Shown: positions 50,143 through 61,594, counted from the stretch's first letter. The stretch is DNA of 64,000 nucleotides from Mesostigma viride (GCA_009746045.1 RPFO01000164.1:2276321-2340320); one strand, 5' to 3'. Made by a program: numbers and translations. The notes: a model not told the origin generated them from the sequence alone.

Positions 50143-51160
50143 AATCAGCCGACATAGCTTTTGGGCCTCAATTTGCACCGAAATTTGGTCCGTACCGTCC
50201 AGCTCAGTCGGATTATGTATGTGGATCGGCCGTGTTGGTTGCATACGCAGGTATATTAATTCTTGCATTCGCCCCGGACCTTCCCCAGGACAGGTCAGGA
50301 TATAACAATAATTCTTGCATTCGCCCCCGCCCTTTCCTATGGCCTGGTCAGGTTTGGGCGCGACGCCACTAGCGCGGCGCCCGCGACAGAGTGGCCAGGC
50401 TCGAGCACGTTTTCTGGATCCCAAGCACCGGATTGGACACTGTCCGAGGACTGGACAGGAATTGGCTGACCAATCGGATGCTTGCTCGTCGTCTCCAAAA
50501 ACATATATAAAGAGCCAAATCGCGCGAACTACGCAATGATCCTTTAAGCAGCGTTACTCTGCCGAAATGTCAACCTAGGCCGGTCAAGTGACGCCGAGGT
50601 GTTCACCGATAGTTCAGGTCAGCCACAGCGCGCCTTCGAATGTAGGCACGGTCGCATTTTTTTTTAGGAAATGTAGAATTGTTGTCGACCAGCTACCAAC
50701 GCCCGACCGGACCCATACAACGGAAACATCAAGGCGATGTGATGTAGGTGTGTCTGATATGTCATTAATACACAGAGCATCGTGAATATAATATATAATA
50801 TATTATATAATATACTATAATTAATATATAATTTTAATTTTATGTTAATTTTAATGTTATTTCATATAACATAATATAATATATATATATATAATATAAT
50901 ATAATATTATATAAAGTATATAAAAAATTAAAATGTAAAAGAAAAATATCTACCTTATTGGGGTTTAATGTTCCTTTCCAGTTCAGCATAAGTACACTCT
51001 TGAGTGTGTGCAATGTTTGGTTATACGCCATTGTCTTAAAATAGCAACCAATGTAAACCTCCGTCCTAACCACATTTGGATACAATAAAGACATTGATGC
51101 CTGACACATAGCATTCATTGCTTGAAATACCATGCATATTTTGTGTCAATGTTCTGCAGA
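50143..51160. other. Unassigned sequence with AT-rich tract
   Basis: No gene recognised. TTCTTGCATTCGCCCC occurs twice (50261 and 50313). From about 50785 to 50935 the sequence is almost pure A/T with TATATA runs, a possible unwinding or matrix-attachment region by composition only. Confidence 0.5.
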
Positions 51161-51164
51161 CCAC

Positions 51165-51805
51165 AGCTTCAAGTGGGCATACTTCGCTTTCCTCAATATA
51201 ATGGCGACATGGCATTTGGTGAAAGTGGTGAGTGCCATGAAGTTGCGCCGGCCGTCGTTATCCATGACGAACTGAATGGGTTTCGTGCAAATCAAGTTTT
51301 TTGTTTTGGTGTTCCAGTTGCGCCGGCCGGCGTTTCCAATGGTATCTTGCGCGCACTTGCAAAAGCTTGCACGCTTATCAACATTTTGTGTTGGTAAACA
51401 TTTTATCACCTCTGGGATTTCCGCCTTCACTACCTGAGTTGCTTCTTTGTGGTTTTCAAATGCAACCGAGTTACGCCGGCCGTCGTTACTCATGACAAAT
51501 TGTAGGGGTTTTGTGCAAATCACTTTTGTATGGTTTATGTACATGCATCCAGTTGCGCCGGCCGGCGTTTCCAATGGTATCTTGCAGTTGCGCAATCAGG
51601 CCCCATTACCAAAAGTGTGTTTGTACATCTTTTTTACACCTGAAGGATTTCTGCCTGCATATCCTGAGTTGCTTCTTAATGGTTTTTAATTGCGCCCGAG
51701 TTACGCCGGCCGTCGTTATTAATGACAAACTGTATGTGTTTCATAAAATCACTTTTGTATGGTTTACATGTATCCAGTTGCGCCGGCCGGCGTTATTAAT
51801 GACGC
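51165..51805 (+). repeat. Tandem repeat of about 230 bp with GC-rich palindromes
   Basis: Two related motifs alternate. Type A is GTTRCGCCGGCCGTCGTTA at 51242, 51470 and 51700. Type B is GTTGCGCCGGCCGGCGTT at 51317, 51552 and 51777. Each type recurs every 225-235 bp. Type B contains the perfect palindrome CGCCGGCCGGCG in an AT-leaning background. Type A recurs inside an intron of the next gene (54428). Confidence 0.8.
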
Positions 51806-51996
51806 TTGTCGTTCTTGTTTGATGCCCATCGTTTTCGTCGTGTCTTTAATGGTGATTATTTATCATTACTCATCCTCAGGGCTTTCGGTGCCGCGGGATT
51901 AAGAGGCGAAAAAAATCAGCTGCCGTCTGACCAAAGTCTGATGGCGCGATCGGGGCGGGGGGCCGTTTCCGACGGTTCGCGTCCCTTGTCCAATGA

Positions 51997-54900
51997 CGAC
52001 CGGGAGCCTGCACTTCGCGGTCCTGGAGCGACAAGTACATCGAGAACAAGGGGTACAAAATTGCCAATGACATCTTTCCTATCATGGCGGAACGCGTGAA
52101 AGCAAACAACCACAGGACGCCAGAGATGAGCGCGGAGGTTCTGTCTTGCGCAGCTTCAAGACTAAATGCCATGGTGGCGGAGAGCAACGGCATTAAGAAG
52201 AGGAAGAACTGTGACGACGGGCTTCCTGAAAGTTGGGCGGAATCTCTTCGGGATACCATCAAGAAGGCTTTTGGCGACTTGGGAACATCTGAGAAGGATC
52301 GTGGGCTTAGGTGGGCCTTGTGTGGACTTGTTACGAAGGCAATGGAGGGCGTCCCGGACAGGATTGTGGAGCGCGCGTTCGGGATTGACAGGCGCTTTGT
52401 CGCAACTGTTCGGGGTCACAGGGATGGAATGGAAGAAGGGGAGGACGACCTTTTGATGAGTGCGCCAGAGAGGAGGAGGAGGAAAGACGAGCTTCCGACG
52501 GAAGTCATTGCCCTGATACAAGCGTGCTGGAGGGATGATAACTTGACGCGGGCGTCTCCGAACATGAAGGATGTTCATTGTGAATGGACCAGAAAGGATT
52601 ACAAACATACACTAGCGTTTTCGGAGGGTGCGCGCTACTATACTGTCTCCAAGTCGAAGATTTACGAAGTGTTCATTTCCCGCCATCCGGAGTTGAAGCC
52701 ACCGCGGCGGATGGACAGTAGGGAGGGGGGGGGGGGAGGGAGAGGAGGGTGTGAGGGGGGGAAATCAGGTGATTTTGGAGACGGAGGCAGGGATGTCAAT
52801 GCTACGCACGAATCAGAAGAGCACAGTTCATGTGGGATACACTACTTTTTGCAAGCATATGCCCGCATGCGTCAAGGGGCGGTGGAAAATGCGGAACTTG
52901 TGCGCATGCCAGCACCACACTACCATGCAGTCCATGGTTGGGGGGTTGGCCAAATTTCGTGCAACTTTTCATGCCAGATGCGAGTGCGGACCTGAATGCC
53001 ACGCGTGCGATCATGGTAGCCAGCTCGACGTGGGGTCGTCCGTGCCCACATGTTCCATTTTCAAAGCCACTCACACGACAGAGTGGGTGAACAAGTTTAC
53101 TTGTGAGGTGGAGGGGATGAGGGAGGGGGGAGGTTCGAGGTCGTCTGTGGGGTCGTCGCGGCCGCAGGTTCAGCCTTTTCAGGGCGAACTTGAGGATCTG
53201 CCCATGCATGGGAGGGTGCTGGACGACGAGGAAGGGGTGCCCGATCATGACCTGGGCGAGGAGTTGGGGGTTTGCTCGATCCGGCGTAAGGCTTGTGTGT
53301 TGGGCACTTGCCTGGCTCCCAAGTGTGGAATTCGGAACTTCATGTTATGCGAACGGGAGGAGGCTTCCAACCACCTGATTTCATGGACCAGATACGAGAT
53401 GCAGGATGTGCCGCCGGGTGCGGTTCTTGGGCCAGAGGTAATTTTTAGTGGAGTGGTTGCGCCCCAAGGCGTTTCTTTTGCAATGTTTCCTGAAGTTCTT
53501 GGGCCAGAGGTAATTTTTAGTGGAGTGGTTGCGCCCCAAGGCGTTTCTTTTTCAATTTTTCCTGAGGTCCTGTCTTTTTTCTTTCTACAGGTCATTGGTG
53601 GGTCGAAGTTGATGTCTTTTCTGTATGTGCACACTGCGCATATGCAGGACGACTGTGACGAGATCGCAAAGGCTGGTGGGCAGCGATTGACGCAAGTCGA
53701 CGTCAAGTCCACACCAACGGAGCTAAAGGAGGCAATTGTGGACAAGTGGCCGGACTTCATCCAGCATTGCTTCAACGCGTGGTGGCAAGCGGACGCCTCC
53801 AAGGAATGTCTCTCAAGGATGCGGGTGGGGGACCTTGTATGCCACACAGATTACGCCGAGAACTACCAGTCTTACACCTATCACAATCTCCAAGCACAGT
53901 ATTGGCATCCAGTCACATTCGTCCTTATGCCCTGGATCGTGCGCTACTTGGATCCAGCGTCGGGAAAGGTCGTGAGAAGGGAGTTTCACTTCATCGGACA
54001 GGGCGGAATGAAAAGGGACGGGCGGGCCCTCCGTTTTGCTATCCTCAAAATCCTGGCGACACTACGGTCAGAAGGGGTAGAGGTGAAGCGCTTCATTGGG
54101 TGGTCGGACAATTGCTCCATGCAGTTCAAGTCAAGGAATGTGATCGCGGAAGTGGCCCGGCTGCTGACGGAGGATCCGCACCTGGAGTCATTTGAGTGGA
54201 ATTACTTTGGGGAGCAGCACGGAAAGGGGGAGGTGGATGGAGCTGGTGGGACTGTGAAGTGCATGTTGAGGAGGTGGCACATCAGGGAAGAGAACCAGGA
54301 CAAACAGACGGCCGCCCAGTTGGTGGAGAATCTGGCGTCGGGGGCGGTGGGCGGGACCACAACGACCAGGCGTAACTTCTTCGAGTTCCCCGAGGTAATT
54401 AAGTGTACAGTCCTCGTTCAGGGAATAGTTACGCCGGCCGTCGTTTCTAGGGCGTTCTTGGAGTCCTGGCGATCAGGAGTGCTTAATAAAACACAACTAG
54501 CTCGATGGTCTCGTAACTTCAACTTTCCCTTGTGCAAATCTTGTCTTCGACGCGCAGGTGCTTCCTTACAGCCCAGGGCGCGGCGAAATCAAAGGAGTGA
54601 AGAAGGCGCACTGGTGGCGCATGGACAAGTCGAATGTGACGCGCTTAATGCTGCGCCAGTATTCCTGCTATTGTGGCGGTGCGTGCGCCGAGGAAAGGTG
54701 GTGGGATTGTCGAAAGGAGTGGACCGACATGGACGGCTGGAATGTGGGAGGTGCTCGGATGAAGCTCCACAAACTGGGGGAGCCAGTGCAAAGGAACCCA
54801 AACGGACAAGGGGGGCACGCAGGGACGCGACTGAACAGACTACAGGCAGAGAGGACGATGATGGGAAGGAGACTGAAGCTGCGAGACATTTTTGCCGTCG

Positions 54901-55289
54901 AGTCCTACTCTGGTGATGAGTCCCACGATCCAGATCATCCATATTGGCTAGCGGAAGTCTTGCAGGAGCCTTATCAGGTGGCCGCTACTTTCGTGAGGCG
55001 AGTGGCCGACAGAAACGGCAAGGTCGATAGGGAGTTGTTCCGTAAGGGACAATGGGTGGTGGGGGTGCGCTACTGGGACAGATTTCCGGGTATGGCGACG
55101 ATGTTCAAAATGGACGCCGATGCGCAAGCTGAACAGCCAAACTTGGTCAATTGCTACCTGTGCATGGACGCGGGGTTCGAACACACCATTGTTGTCAACC
55201 CAGCTAACAATCGCCAGGCCATCTTGACCATTCCGACAGACGTCGAGAAACGGCTCACGAACTTGGCCAAGAAGAGACCTGTTCAGTAG
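51997..55289 (+). CDS. DDE-transposase-like gene, three or more exons
   Basis: Coding signal is open from 51997 (KYIENKGYKIANDIFPIM), so the ATG at 52084 may be internal. Part 1 (to about 52720) is helical and basic, with a possible HTH near YTVSKSKIYEVF. At a G run (52722-52740) the frame changes, by a one-base error or splicing. Part 2 has CACQHHTT and CECGPECHACDHG, possible zinc ligands. Then come three conserved-looking blocks with acidic residues: DYAENYQSYTYHN, GWSDNCSMQFKSRN and QHGKGEVDGAGGTVK, a plausible D-D-D/E core. Exon 3 (54558-55289) starts VLPYSPGRGEIKG and ends at TAG 55287. Introns are 53438-53590 and 54395-54557, both phase 0. It resembles uncharacterised transposase-like proteins I recall from invertebrates. 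The superfamily is not determined. Confidence 0.65.
53438..53590 (+). other. Intron 1 (153 bp) with 72-bp duplication of its donor
   Basis: GAG|GTAATT to CTACAG|GTC, phase 0. The 72 bp from 53423 (GTTCTTGGGCCAGAGGTAAT...) are repeated at 53495, giving two donor sites (53438 and 53510). Its length is a multiple of three and it has no stop, so an unspliced reading stays open. It carries GTTGCGCCCCAAGGCGTTTC twice. Confidence 0.7.
54395..54557 (+). other. Intron 2 (163 bp) with GC palindrome motif
   Basis: GAG|GTAATT to CGCAG|GTGCTT, phase 0. Splicing changes the frame from the upstream exon to exon 3, whose protein continues smoothly (FEFPE then VLPYS). It holds GTTACGCCGGCCGTCGTTTC, type A of the tandem repeat upstream of the gene. 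Confidence 0.75.
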
Positions 55290-55837
55290 GCCAGCTCGCC
55301 CGGGCTTGGTTGGACGAGGTGGACAGCCTTGAGAGCACGTGCTTCGTTGTGAGCACTTGCCTTTCAGCCGTGATTTGCAAACGAGTTCCTTGTCCTGAAT
55401 TGTAAAGCTCGATTCATGCTCTTTTAAGGAAGTGTATAATATTATCCAGATCATGTATATATTTAGATCTAGACCTGAGTTCAAATAACATTTCTTAGAG
55501 GGCTGAGATGCGCGAGGTCCAGCATACATGTATATATCCATGGAGACATGTTACAAACTCAAATGTTTCATTGTACGTACCACTAGCTCGTCGACGGGGG
55601 TATCCCATGTAATGTATGATTTATGAATTAATTAATCGCTTAATTGTACAATTTAAATGGATCATGAACTTGTCAAGTGGCCTAATTTGGTTTATTTGGT
55701 TCATCATTTATTGATCTTAATCATTCTTAATTGAATCTCGAGCAATAGCAATCATGAAGCAGATCCTAATCATGTGATTCGCATAATGAGAATAGGCAAC
55801 AAGTGCTACTTTGAGGAATGCGGGGTTGGTCAGGTTA
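55290..55837. other. Unassigned AT-leaning sequence
   Basis: 3' flank of the DDE-like gene. No ORF, repeat or terminal inverted repeat was recognised. Confidence 0.45.
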
Positions 55838-56393
55838 TTATAGAGCTAGAGCTACAAACGGCACATATATTGCAAACTTTGCGCTCCAGGCATGGAATTT
55901 CAAAAGTACCAAAATTTGAGCAGTAGATGTTGGGGACGCCCCCTCATTCATCAGACCTTGCCTACGCAGGTTCCGGACCTCAGCCGCCATCTCTGATCGG
56001 TCTGCATCCTGCCGTCGCCGCTTCTTGGCCTCCTTCTCCGCCTCCTCCTGCAGCAGCCTCAGTGACACGAAACGCCTTTGGCGGATTCGTGCATTTGCTC
56101 ACCCCATTGAGGGTTGCATATTGGCCACCCATGATGTGAGCCTTCGCCCGCGTGGCAGTGCCCTTGAAGGCCGCCTTGCATGTCAGGCATGCCATAGCGT
56201 GATAATTCCCTGTCGGGTGCCCATCCTTGATAAGTTTATCCTTTGATATAAAGGTCCATGCTTGAACACTTTCCTGTTGCACAGACATCTCATCCCCGTC
56301 ATCACCAACGGGGCCATCACCAGCATCGCCACTGTCGTCTCCCACGGCTGCTAAAGACGTTCGATCTGTCGAATTGCTAGCAGTGACCAACAA
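55838..56393 (-). pseudogene. hAT N-terminal fragment with BED-like zinc finger
   Basis: The 137-residue frame (56393-55980) has WTFISKDKLIKDGHPTGNYH, then CLTCKAAFKG and AKAHIMGG with a later Cys, the C-x2-C...H...C pattern of the BED-type finger at the start of many hAT transposases. Near 56070 the reading shifts to a second frame (56068-55838) with an acidic and basic helix (LLQEEAEKEAKKRRRQ). No catalytic or dimerisation region follows, so it is truncated. It is unrelated in detail to the hAT element at 43.6-47.9 kb. Confidence 0.55.
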
Positions 56394-56750
56394 TACCTAG
56401 GTATACAGGCCTGTGTAAATAGTTATAGCCTGTATTGCCCTCGTCTCTGTGTTTTCCGGCTGGCCAGCTTGGCAGCATTCCGAGCAACCACGTCGCCCGG
56501 TAACCTTGCAATTGTACGCATACTATTCATAGTAAACAAAAAGACCGAGCCGCGACCTCCCAGGCCCCTCCAAACGCGGGAAATTGTCTCGTACGCCTGT
56601 CGTACGTGCCAAATACGCGTATTGTACGCGGTCGTACAACAGAACCACCGTACGAAAACCACATATTTCGTACGGAAAAGCTGTAGCGTATTACGTACAA
56701 TACGCGTACGAATCGTATTATACGCCGTACTATTTAACTCTGCTCATCGC
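56394..56750. other. CGTACG / TACGCG-dense stretch
   Basis: From about 56560 to 56735 the tetranucleotide GTAC and its extensions (CGTACG, TACGCG, CGTATT) occur more than a dozen times. No gene. Function unknown; a palindrome-rich degenerate repeat or regulatory cluster is possible. Confidence 0.5.
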
Positions 56751-56754
56751 GCGC

Positions 56755-58222
56755 CCCGAGCACATTCAGACCTGGCTGGACTCGATCGGTCTGGGCTTGG
56801 ACGGGCGAGGGCGGTGGGGTTGGAGATTAGTGTCAAAACTGAGGCGATGGTGATTGGGGCTTCCAGTTTCCCGCCGCTGCCGCGGCTGCTAGACGGGACG
56901 GATCGGGTCCCGTTCCGTGATCGCTTCAAACTGCTGGGGAGTGCTCATGCTCCCCGACACCGCCGACGATGTGGACATCCGCATTGGCCTGGCCTGGGCT
57001 ATAGGCTTCGTTCGCTCAACACCTACTGGCGCTCCAACAAGGGCCTGGGCGAGCACCGCAAGCGCATGCTCTTCAAGGTGCATCGTCCTCACGGTGCTTA
57101 CTAGGTATGGCGCCGCTCGAGGCATGGACCGACTCGCGGACACGCTGGCCGCCAATTAGCTAGACGTACGGCACGGTTTACAAGATGCTCCGACAGGCCC
57201 TGAATGTAGCTAGGGTTTTCCAAGCATAGGTCATTAGAGTCTTTGTATCAGGGTTTCCCACATTATTAGGCACTACAGGCGCCTGGGCCTAGCCGGGCAC
57301 CTGGCCCGCTCAGATCAGGTAGACGTACACATCAGATAGATAGACTAGCTGCATGGCACCAAGCCCGCCCAGCCTGCATGGGCGATATGTCCTCACCTGG
57401 CGTGCCCCAGGCCGCGCGCGGCAGGGCCGCCACCCGTGGACTTTTCGTGATAGACTCGGCATGGACACGTACATATGTGCTACCGACTAGACGTGAGGGG
57501 CTCACACCCGGGCAGCCTCCTGGTTTGTCTGTAATATGGAGGCAGATGGTATGCAAGGATAGATGGCAAGTAGTGATGAAGGAGACCACCTCCAAATCTA
57601 TGGGGGCTCTGCGTGTGACCGCGTATGGCATTCATACAGCGATTCGGGCCGCGGTGCCCTGTGACAATCCTGTAACTAGGACCTAGATAGCTTACACCAT
57701 CCATTCCATCCCATGTTCCCCTCCCACCGAGGACTTATGCTCACGTGCCGCAGTCACGTGTCTTAATTAATGAACTAATCAATCAGGGTATGCCTCGCAT
57801 TTCGGACGAGATTAGGCAGCGTAGGCCGGATAGCATTTGTAGGACATCTTGCTTGCACCTGCGATCAGGTAGATACCGCCCTTGGTCTGGCCGGCCCCTG
57901 GAGCGGCTCAGTGGCCAACCAGGGCGGCACATCCTGACCTGGCCTGGCCCGGCCCAAGGACATTCCTAGAAAGCTGGGTAAACCTGCCATGAACTACATC
58001 CAGATGTTGCTGGCCGACCTAGTGGTCCCAGCTCAGTAATTTGAACACCACATTCACTCCCTCTCTCTTGCTTGGACTGCATGCTATATGCAGTACACTG
58101 AGAAGAGGTGGCAGAATATATTGTCCAATATTTTTTTTTTTCTAATGAGATTAGCATAGTACTCCGTGGCATGCGGCATGCCTTTGCACATGACACGCAA
58201 GTACTTACTTACTTACTTACTT
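56755..58222 (+). pseudogene. Decayed LINE copy 1 (RT C-terminal part and 3' end)
   Basis: Pieces match the better copy downstream: WLDSIGLGL and KTEAMVIGASS (56770-56870), FKLLGS near 56925, TADDVDIRIGLAWA near 56960, then RRLGLAGHLARSDQVDV near 57287. The copy ends with a block shared with the second LINE (58143-58202) followed by (ACTT)5 at 58203-58222. Many stops and frameshifts are present, and 57350-58140 is largely unrecognisable. Confidence 0.7.
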
Positions 58223-58224
58223 AG

Positions 58225-60165
58225 TAGTAATTTGTCCAAGTAATTTGTCCAGGCTCACACGTCAGCCCCTCCGCAATGATGCTGCCATGGGAGTGGACAA
58301 TATTTCACCGGAGGTGGTTAAGATGCCTGAGCTTGAGCCTTTCCTCCGGGGTGTTTGCAACCGGATTCTACGAGATGGCCTCCCCCCGCCGACGTATTGG
58401 AAGACCGCTGTCCGGGTCATGCTGTACAAGGGCAAGGGGTCCGCCGCGGATACCGGCAACTACCGCGGCGTATGCCTCCAAAGCTGCGTGCTGAAAGTCT
58501 TCATGCGTCTCCTGCTGAACCGCATGCGCGCCAGCCTCGATCCCCACCTAGGTGAGTCCCAGATGGGCTTCCGTGTTGGTCGCAATTGTGTTATGGTCAC
58601 TATTACCGCGCGCCGCCTGATCGAGGAAGTGGGCCGCCTGGCCCCCGGCCTCTTGCCATTGCTATTGATCTTCGTGGATTACACCATTGAAGGCATTCGA
58701 TACGGTCAGTTATATGCATGGGACGCCCTGTGGGTGGTCCTTCACCTGTTCCGTGTCCCATCGTACATCGTTGAGATCATCCGCCAGTTCTATGAAGGGT
58801 CCCAAGCCCAGGTCCGTACCGCCGACGGCGTCACTCCGGCGTTTCCCCTGCACACCGCGGGGTGTGGCAGGGCTGTGTGCTCTCCCCATATCTATTCATC
58901 ATTATGGTGGACTATATTATGCGGCGTGCACAAGCCCGCTTCGCCCGGGTGGAGGGGCGCCCGCCGGGGATCGAGGTCACGGAGTATGCCAACTACGGCG
59001 GGGTTGACCCACCCTACCGCCTGACGGCGATCTGATCTACGCTGATGACACGACACTCGTGCATGGAAACCCCAGAGTCAGCCCAACTGTGGCTAGACAG
59101 CTTATCACTGGAAGCGCGGGCGGTGGGGCTTATGATCAGCAAGAAAACGGAGGTCATGGCCATCGGCTTCCCTGCTGGGATAGCCCCACCCACCCTCCTC
59201 TTGCTAGACGGCAGCCCCGTCCCCCCGGCGCCTCGCTTCAAGCTCCTTGGCAGCTGGCTTCCCTCCACGGCCGACGACATCAACACCCGCATTGGCCAGG
59301 CCTGGGCGGCCCTCCGCCGCCTCGACAGGTTCTGGACCTGTCGCTACCTGAGTGAGCGACGCAAGCGCATTCTGTTCAAGGCCCTTGTCCTCAGCATCCT
59401 CCTTTATGGCTGCGAGGCGTGGACCCTGGACCAGGCGCTGAGCCAGCAGCTTGACGGCACCGTCACTCGAATGCTCCGTCATATCCTCGGCGTCCGCTAC
59501 CAAGAACGCCGCACCCGGGCCGAGCTCTACTGCGAGCTCCCTCTTGTCACCCATACCATCCGACACCGCCGCCTCCTCTTTGCCGGCCATCTTGCCCGCA
59601 CAACAGACCAGGTGAATACCGATGTGGGCCCTGCCGGGGGGCTTAAGACGGGCCAACCAGGTAGACACCTCCTCCTATGGCAGGGTCCCCTTGTCCCATC
59701 GCAACCCACTGGCAAACTTGCGCGCGCCGGGCACCGGCGCGGCGCGACCCGGACCTATGTGACACAACTGCTTGAAGATGCAGGGCTTCTGGGACTATCC
59801 GTACTCCGCGCCCGCATGATTGACAAGGAGAAATGGGCTGCCATCTGCGATAAGCACCTCCCCGAGGGGTATGCTCCTGTTTTCCCCCCACGGGCCCCGC
59901 GGCCCGTTGCTAGCCAGGGTAGAAGTCCGCAGGTGGAGGTTATTGGTCCTGAGGATAGCCGCTACACTACCGCCTCGTCTGCCATTACAGTAGAGGACAG
60001 CTCGGATGAGGATTACATCCCCATCTAGTGCTTAACGGTTGGGGGATGATGCAGACGATATTTGTCTAAACTTTTGTGTAATTATTTTTCCGTAATGAGA
60101 TTAGCATAGTACTCCGTGGCATGCCTTTGCGCATGACACGCAAGTACTTACTTACTTACTTACTT
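58225..60165 (+). mobile_element. LINE (non-LTR retrotransposon) copy 2, 5'-truncated
   Basis: It starts within the RT domain immediately after the (ACTT)5 tail of copy 1 and ends at its own (ACTT)5 tail (60146-60165), as expected from target-primed reverse transcription. The shared 3' block begins TAATGAGATTAGCATAGTAC (58143 and 60093). Confidence 0.8.
58245..60028 (+). pseudogene. LINE reverse transcriptase, frameshifted
   Basis: Frame 1 (58245-59024) has KGKGSAADTGNYRGVCL, VFMRLLLNRM and GESQMGFRVGRNC, typical early LINE RT blocks. Motif A is split: FVDY is in this frame and KAFDTVSY in another, about 58680-58710. WQGCVLSPYLF (motif B region, near 58868) and the catalytic LIYADDTTLVHG (near 59034-59069) are in further frames. 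From 59045 a 327-residue frame holds the C-terminal part: SKKTEVMAIG, FKLLGSWLP, ILLYGCEAW, RRLLFAGHLAR. There is no endonuclease because of 5' truncation. The C-terminal region recalls RTE-type LINEs, but the clade is uncertain. Confidence 0.85.
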
Positions 60166-60706
60166 ACAGCCCCTGTGGGCAAGTCCCCTCCCCCCAAGCG
60201 AAAGGGGCGTTTTGCTGAGTAGTGTAGTTAGGATTTTCGATTACAAGGCTTCGCCCACCTCCACCCATCCAGCAAGGAATATTAATTAATTAGGGACATA
60301 ACTCCGTTGGGAGTACATGTACACATATCCCTGAGAAGGGGCATATGGCTTTTACTACATCCTGGGCTACTTCCTGCAAGGGTGGGAATGTAAGCTACCC
60401 GTGCTCTAGGTGCACCAGGGCACCGGCACCCTCATGATCACGCTATGCCCAGCTATAAGGGGGAGCATGTCATGTGGGGGAAGATCATCATGGCTATACA
60501 AGAGCTAGGGCATGGCTTCTCAACCTGAGAGCATCTCTCTGCATAGGCATAGCATCATTGGCTAAATTCTTAATGCAAAATCCATGGGGGTCCCATTATA
60601 GTAGGCATGGCTTGGCTAAATGCTGAAGGCGTCATCTATGGGGGCCATTATGGGCGCACATGCACGTACGTGGGCCACATGCTAGGCTAGGCCTGACTAA
60701 TCTACA
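60166..60706. repeat. Dispersed repeat family R, copy 1 (about 60290-60570)
   Basis: ACATAACTCCGTTGGGAGTA, GAGAAGGGGCATATGGCTTTT and AGCTAGGGCATGGC-like phrases recur at 63474-63740 (direct) and, inverted, at 63130-63465. No ORF. It may be a MITE-like family or a shared non-coding end of LINE ORF1 elements. Confidence 0.6.
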
Positions 60707-61229
60707 CTACTGGTATAATATATTCCCTAGTCTAGGTGGCAGGAGGGGCCTGCCAGGGCTTGTGGTCAACGTGGATGACCGCCCCCCTCCAGTATACCGG
60801 CTTCCCCCTTGCCCTCTGCCGGAGCTGAAGGTAGGTCGGCCATAGCTCGCGTCGCCGGCTGTTGCTGGGCCAGGGTCAAGTTGTCGTCCATGCAGCATGA
60901 AGGGAGTCTCCGAGAGCTTCTTGCGGCATTTAAGGAACGCCAGCTCGTCCGCCATGTACTGAAAGGTGAGGAGCACGAGTGCCGGGCCAGCCTTACCCCG
61001 CGCGCGGGGGAGGCGGACAGCCGACATCTGCAGCTCCGGCATGGTCAGTGAGTTGCATGGGGGCAATTAATGGCGCGGTTAAATGCCTCAAGAAGGCTCG
61101 TGGAGGTCTCACCTGCCGGCTGGTCGAAGTGCTTGACGATGACATTGTGGCTGCGCTAATTGGTGATGTCGGCCTCCTCGCGAAGGTCGAGGGCTTGTTG
61201 CTTGAGTTGGCAAGGAATATGTGCCACAT
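60707..61229 (-). pseudogene. LINE ORF1-like fragment, minus strand
   Basis: In minus-strand frames: ALDLREEADITN, NVIVKHFDQPAGE, then AVRLPRARGKAGPALVLLTF and ELAFLKCRKKL. These match in order the ORF1-like pseudogene at 62530-62900, with stops and frameshifts between them. The region lacks an RT. Confidence 0.65.
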
Positions 61230-61594
61230 GATCTCCCAACGGAGTCATGTGATTATTTAATTTAATTTAATTTAATGGCATCTCAGCAGAGAGCAACTAT
61301 TTAAGAGAGCTATTTAATTAATTTAATTTAATTAAAGAACATAACTCCGTTGGCCGGGAGTATATATAGCAGATAGCCCTGAGACAATAGCCCTGACACA
61401 ATCCTACCGGTCTCTATATCTATCTACAACATCAAGCCATTGCCCACGAGCCACGAGCCACCAGGTAGCCATGGCTGGCTGCGGCGCTCATAACTTTCAC
61501 GTTTGAGCACCGAATTTAGTCGTGAATATCACAACCGCTTCGTCTTTCTAAGACGCACATGCTGATATAATTTTCCGACGCTATTACGCAATAT
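61230..61594. promoter_or_regulatory. AT-rich repeats and possible TATA box before ORF1
   Basis: (TTTAA)n stretches lie at 61255-61277 and 61310-61336. GAGTATATATAGC at about 61368 is TATA-like and about 220 bp upstream of the ORF1 ATG. The ACATAACTCCGTTGG phrase of family R precedes it. Assignment as a promoter is inference. Confidence 0.35.

Noticed and set aside
50840-51133. 97-residue minus-strand ORF next to the AT-rich tract
   Set aside because: Tail is a translation of TATA-rich DNA (Tyr/Ile run); no domain evidence.
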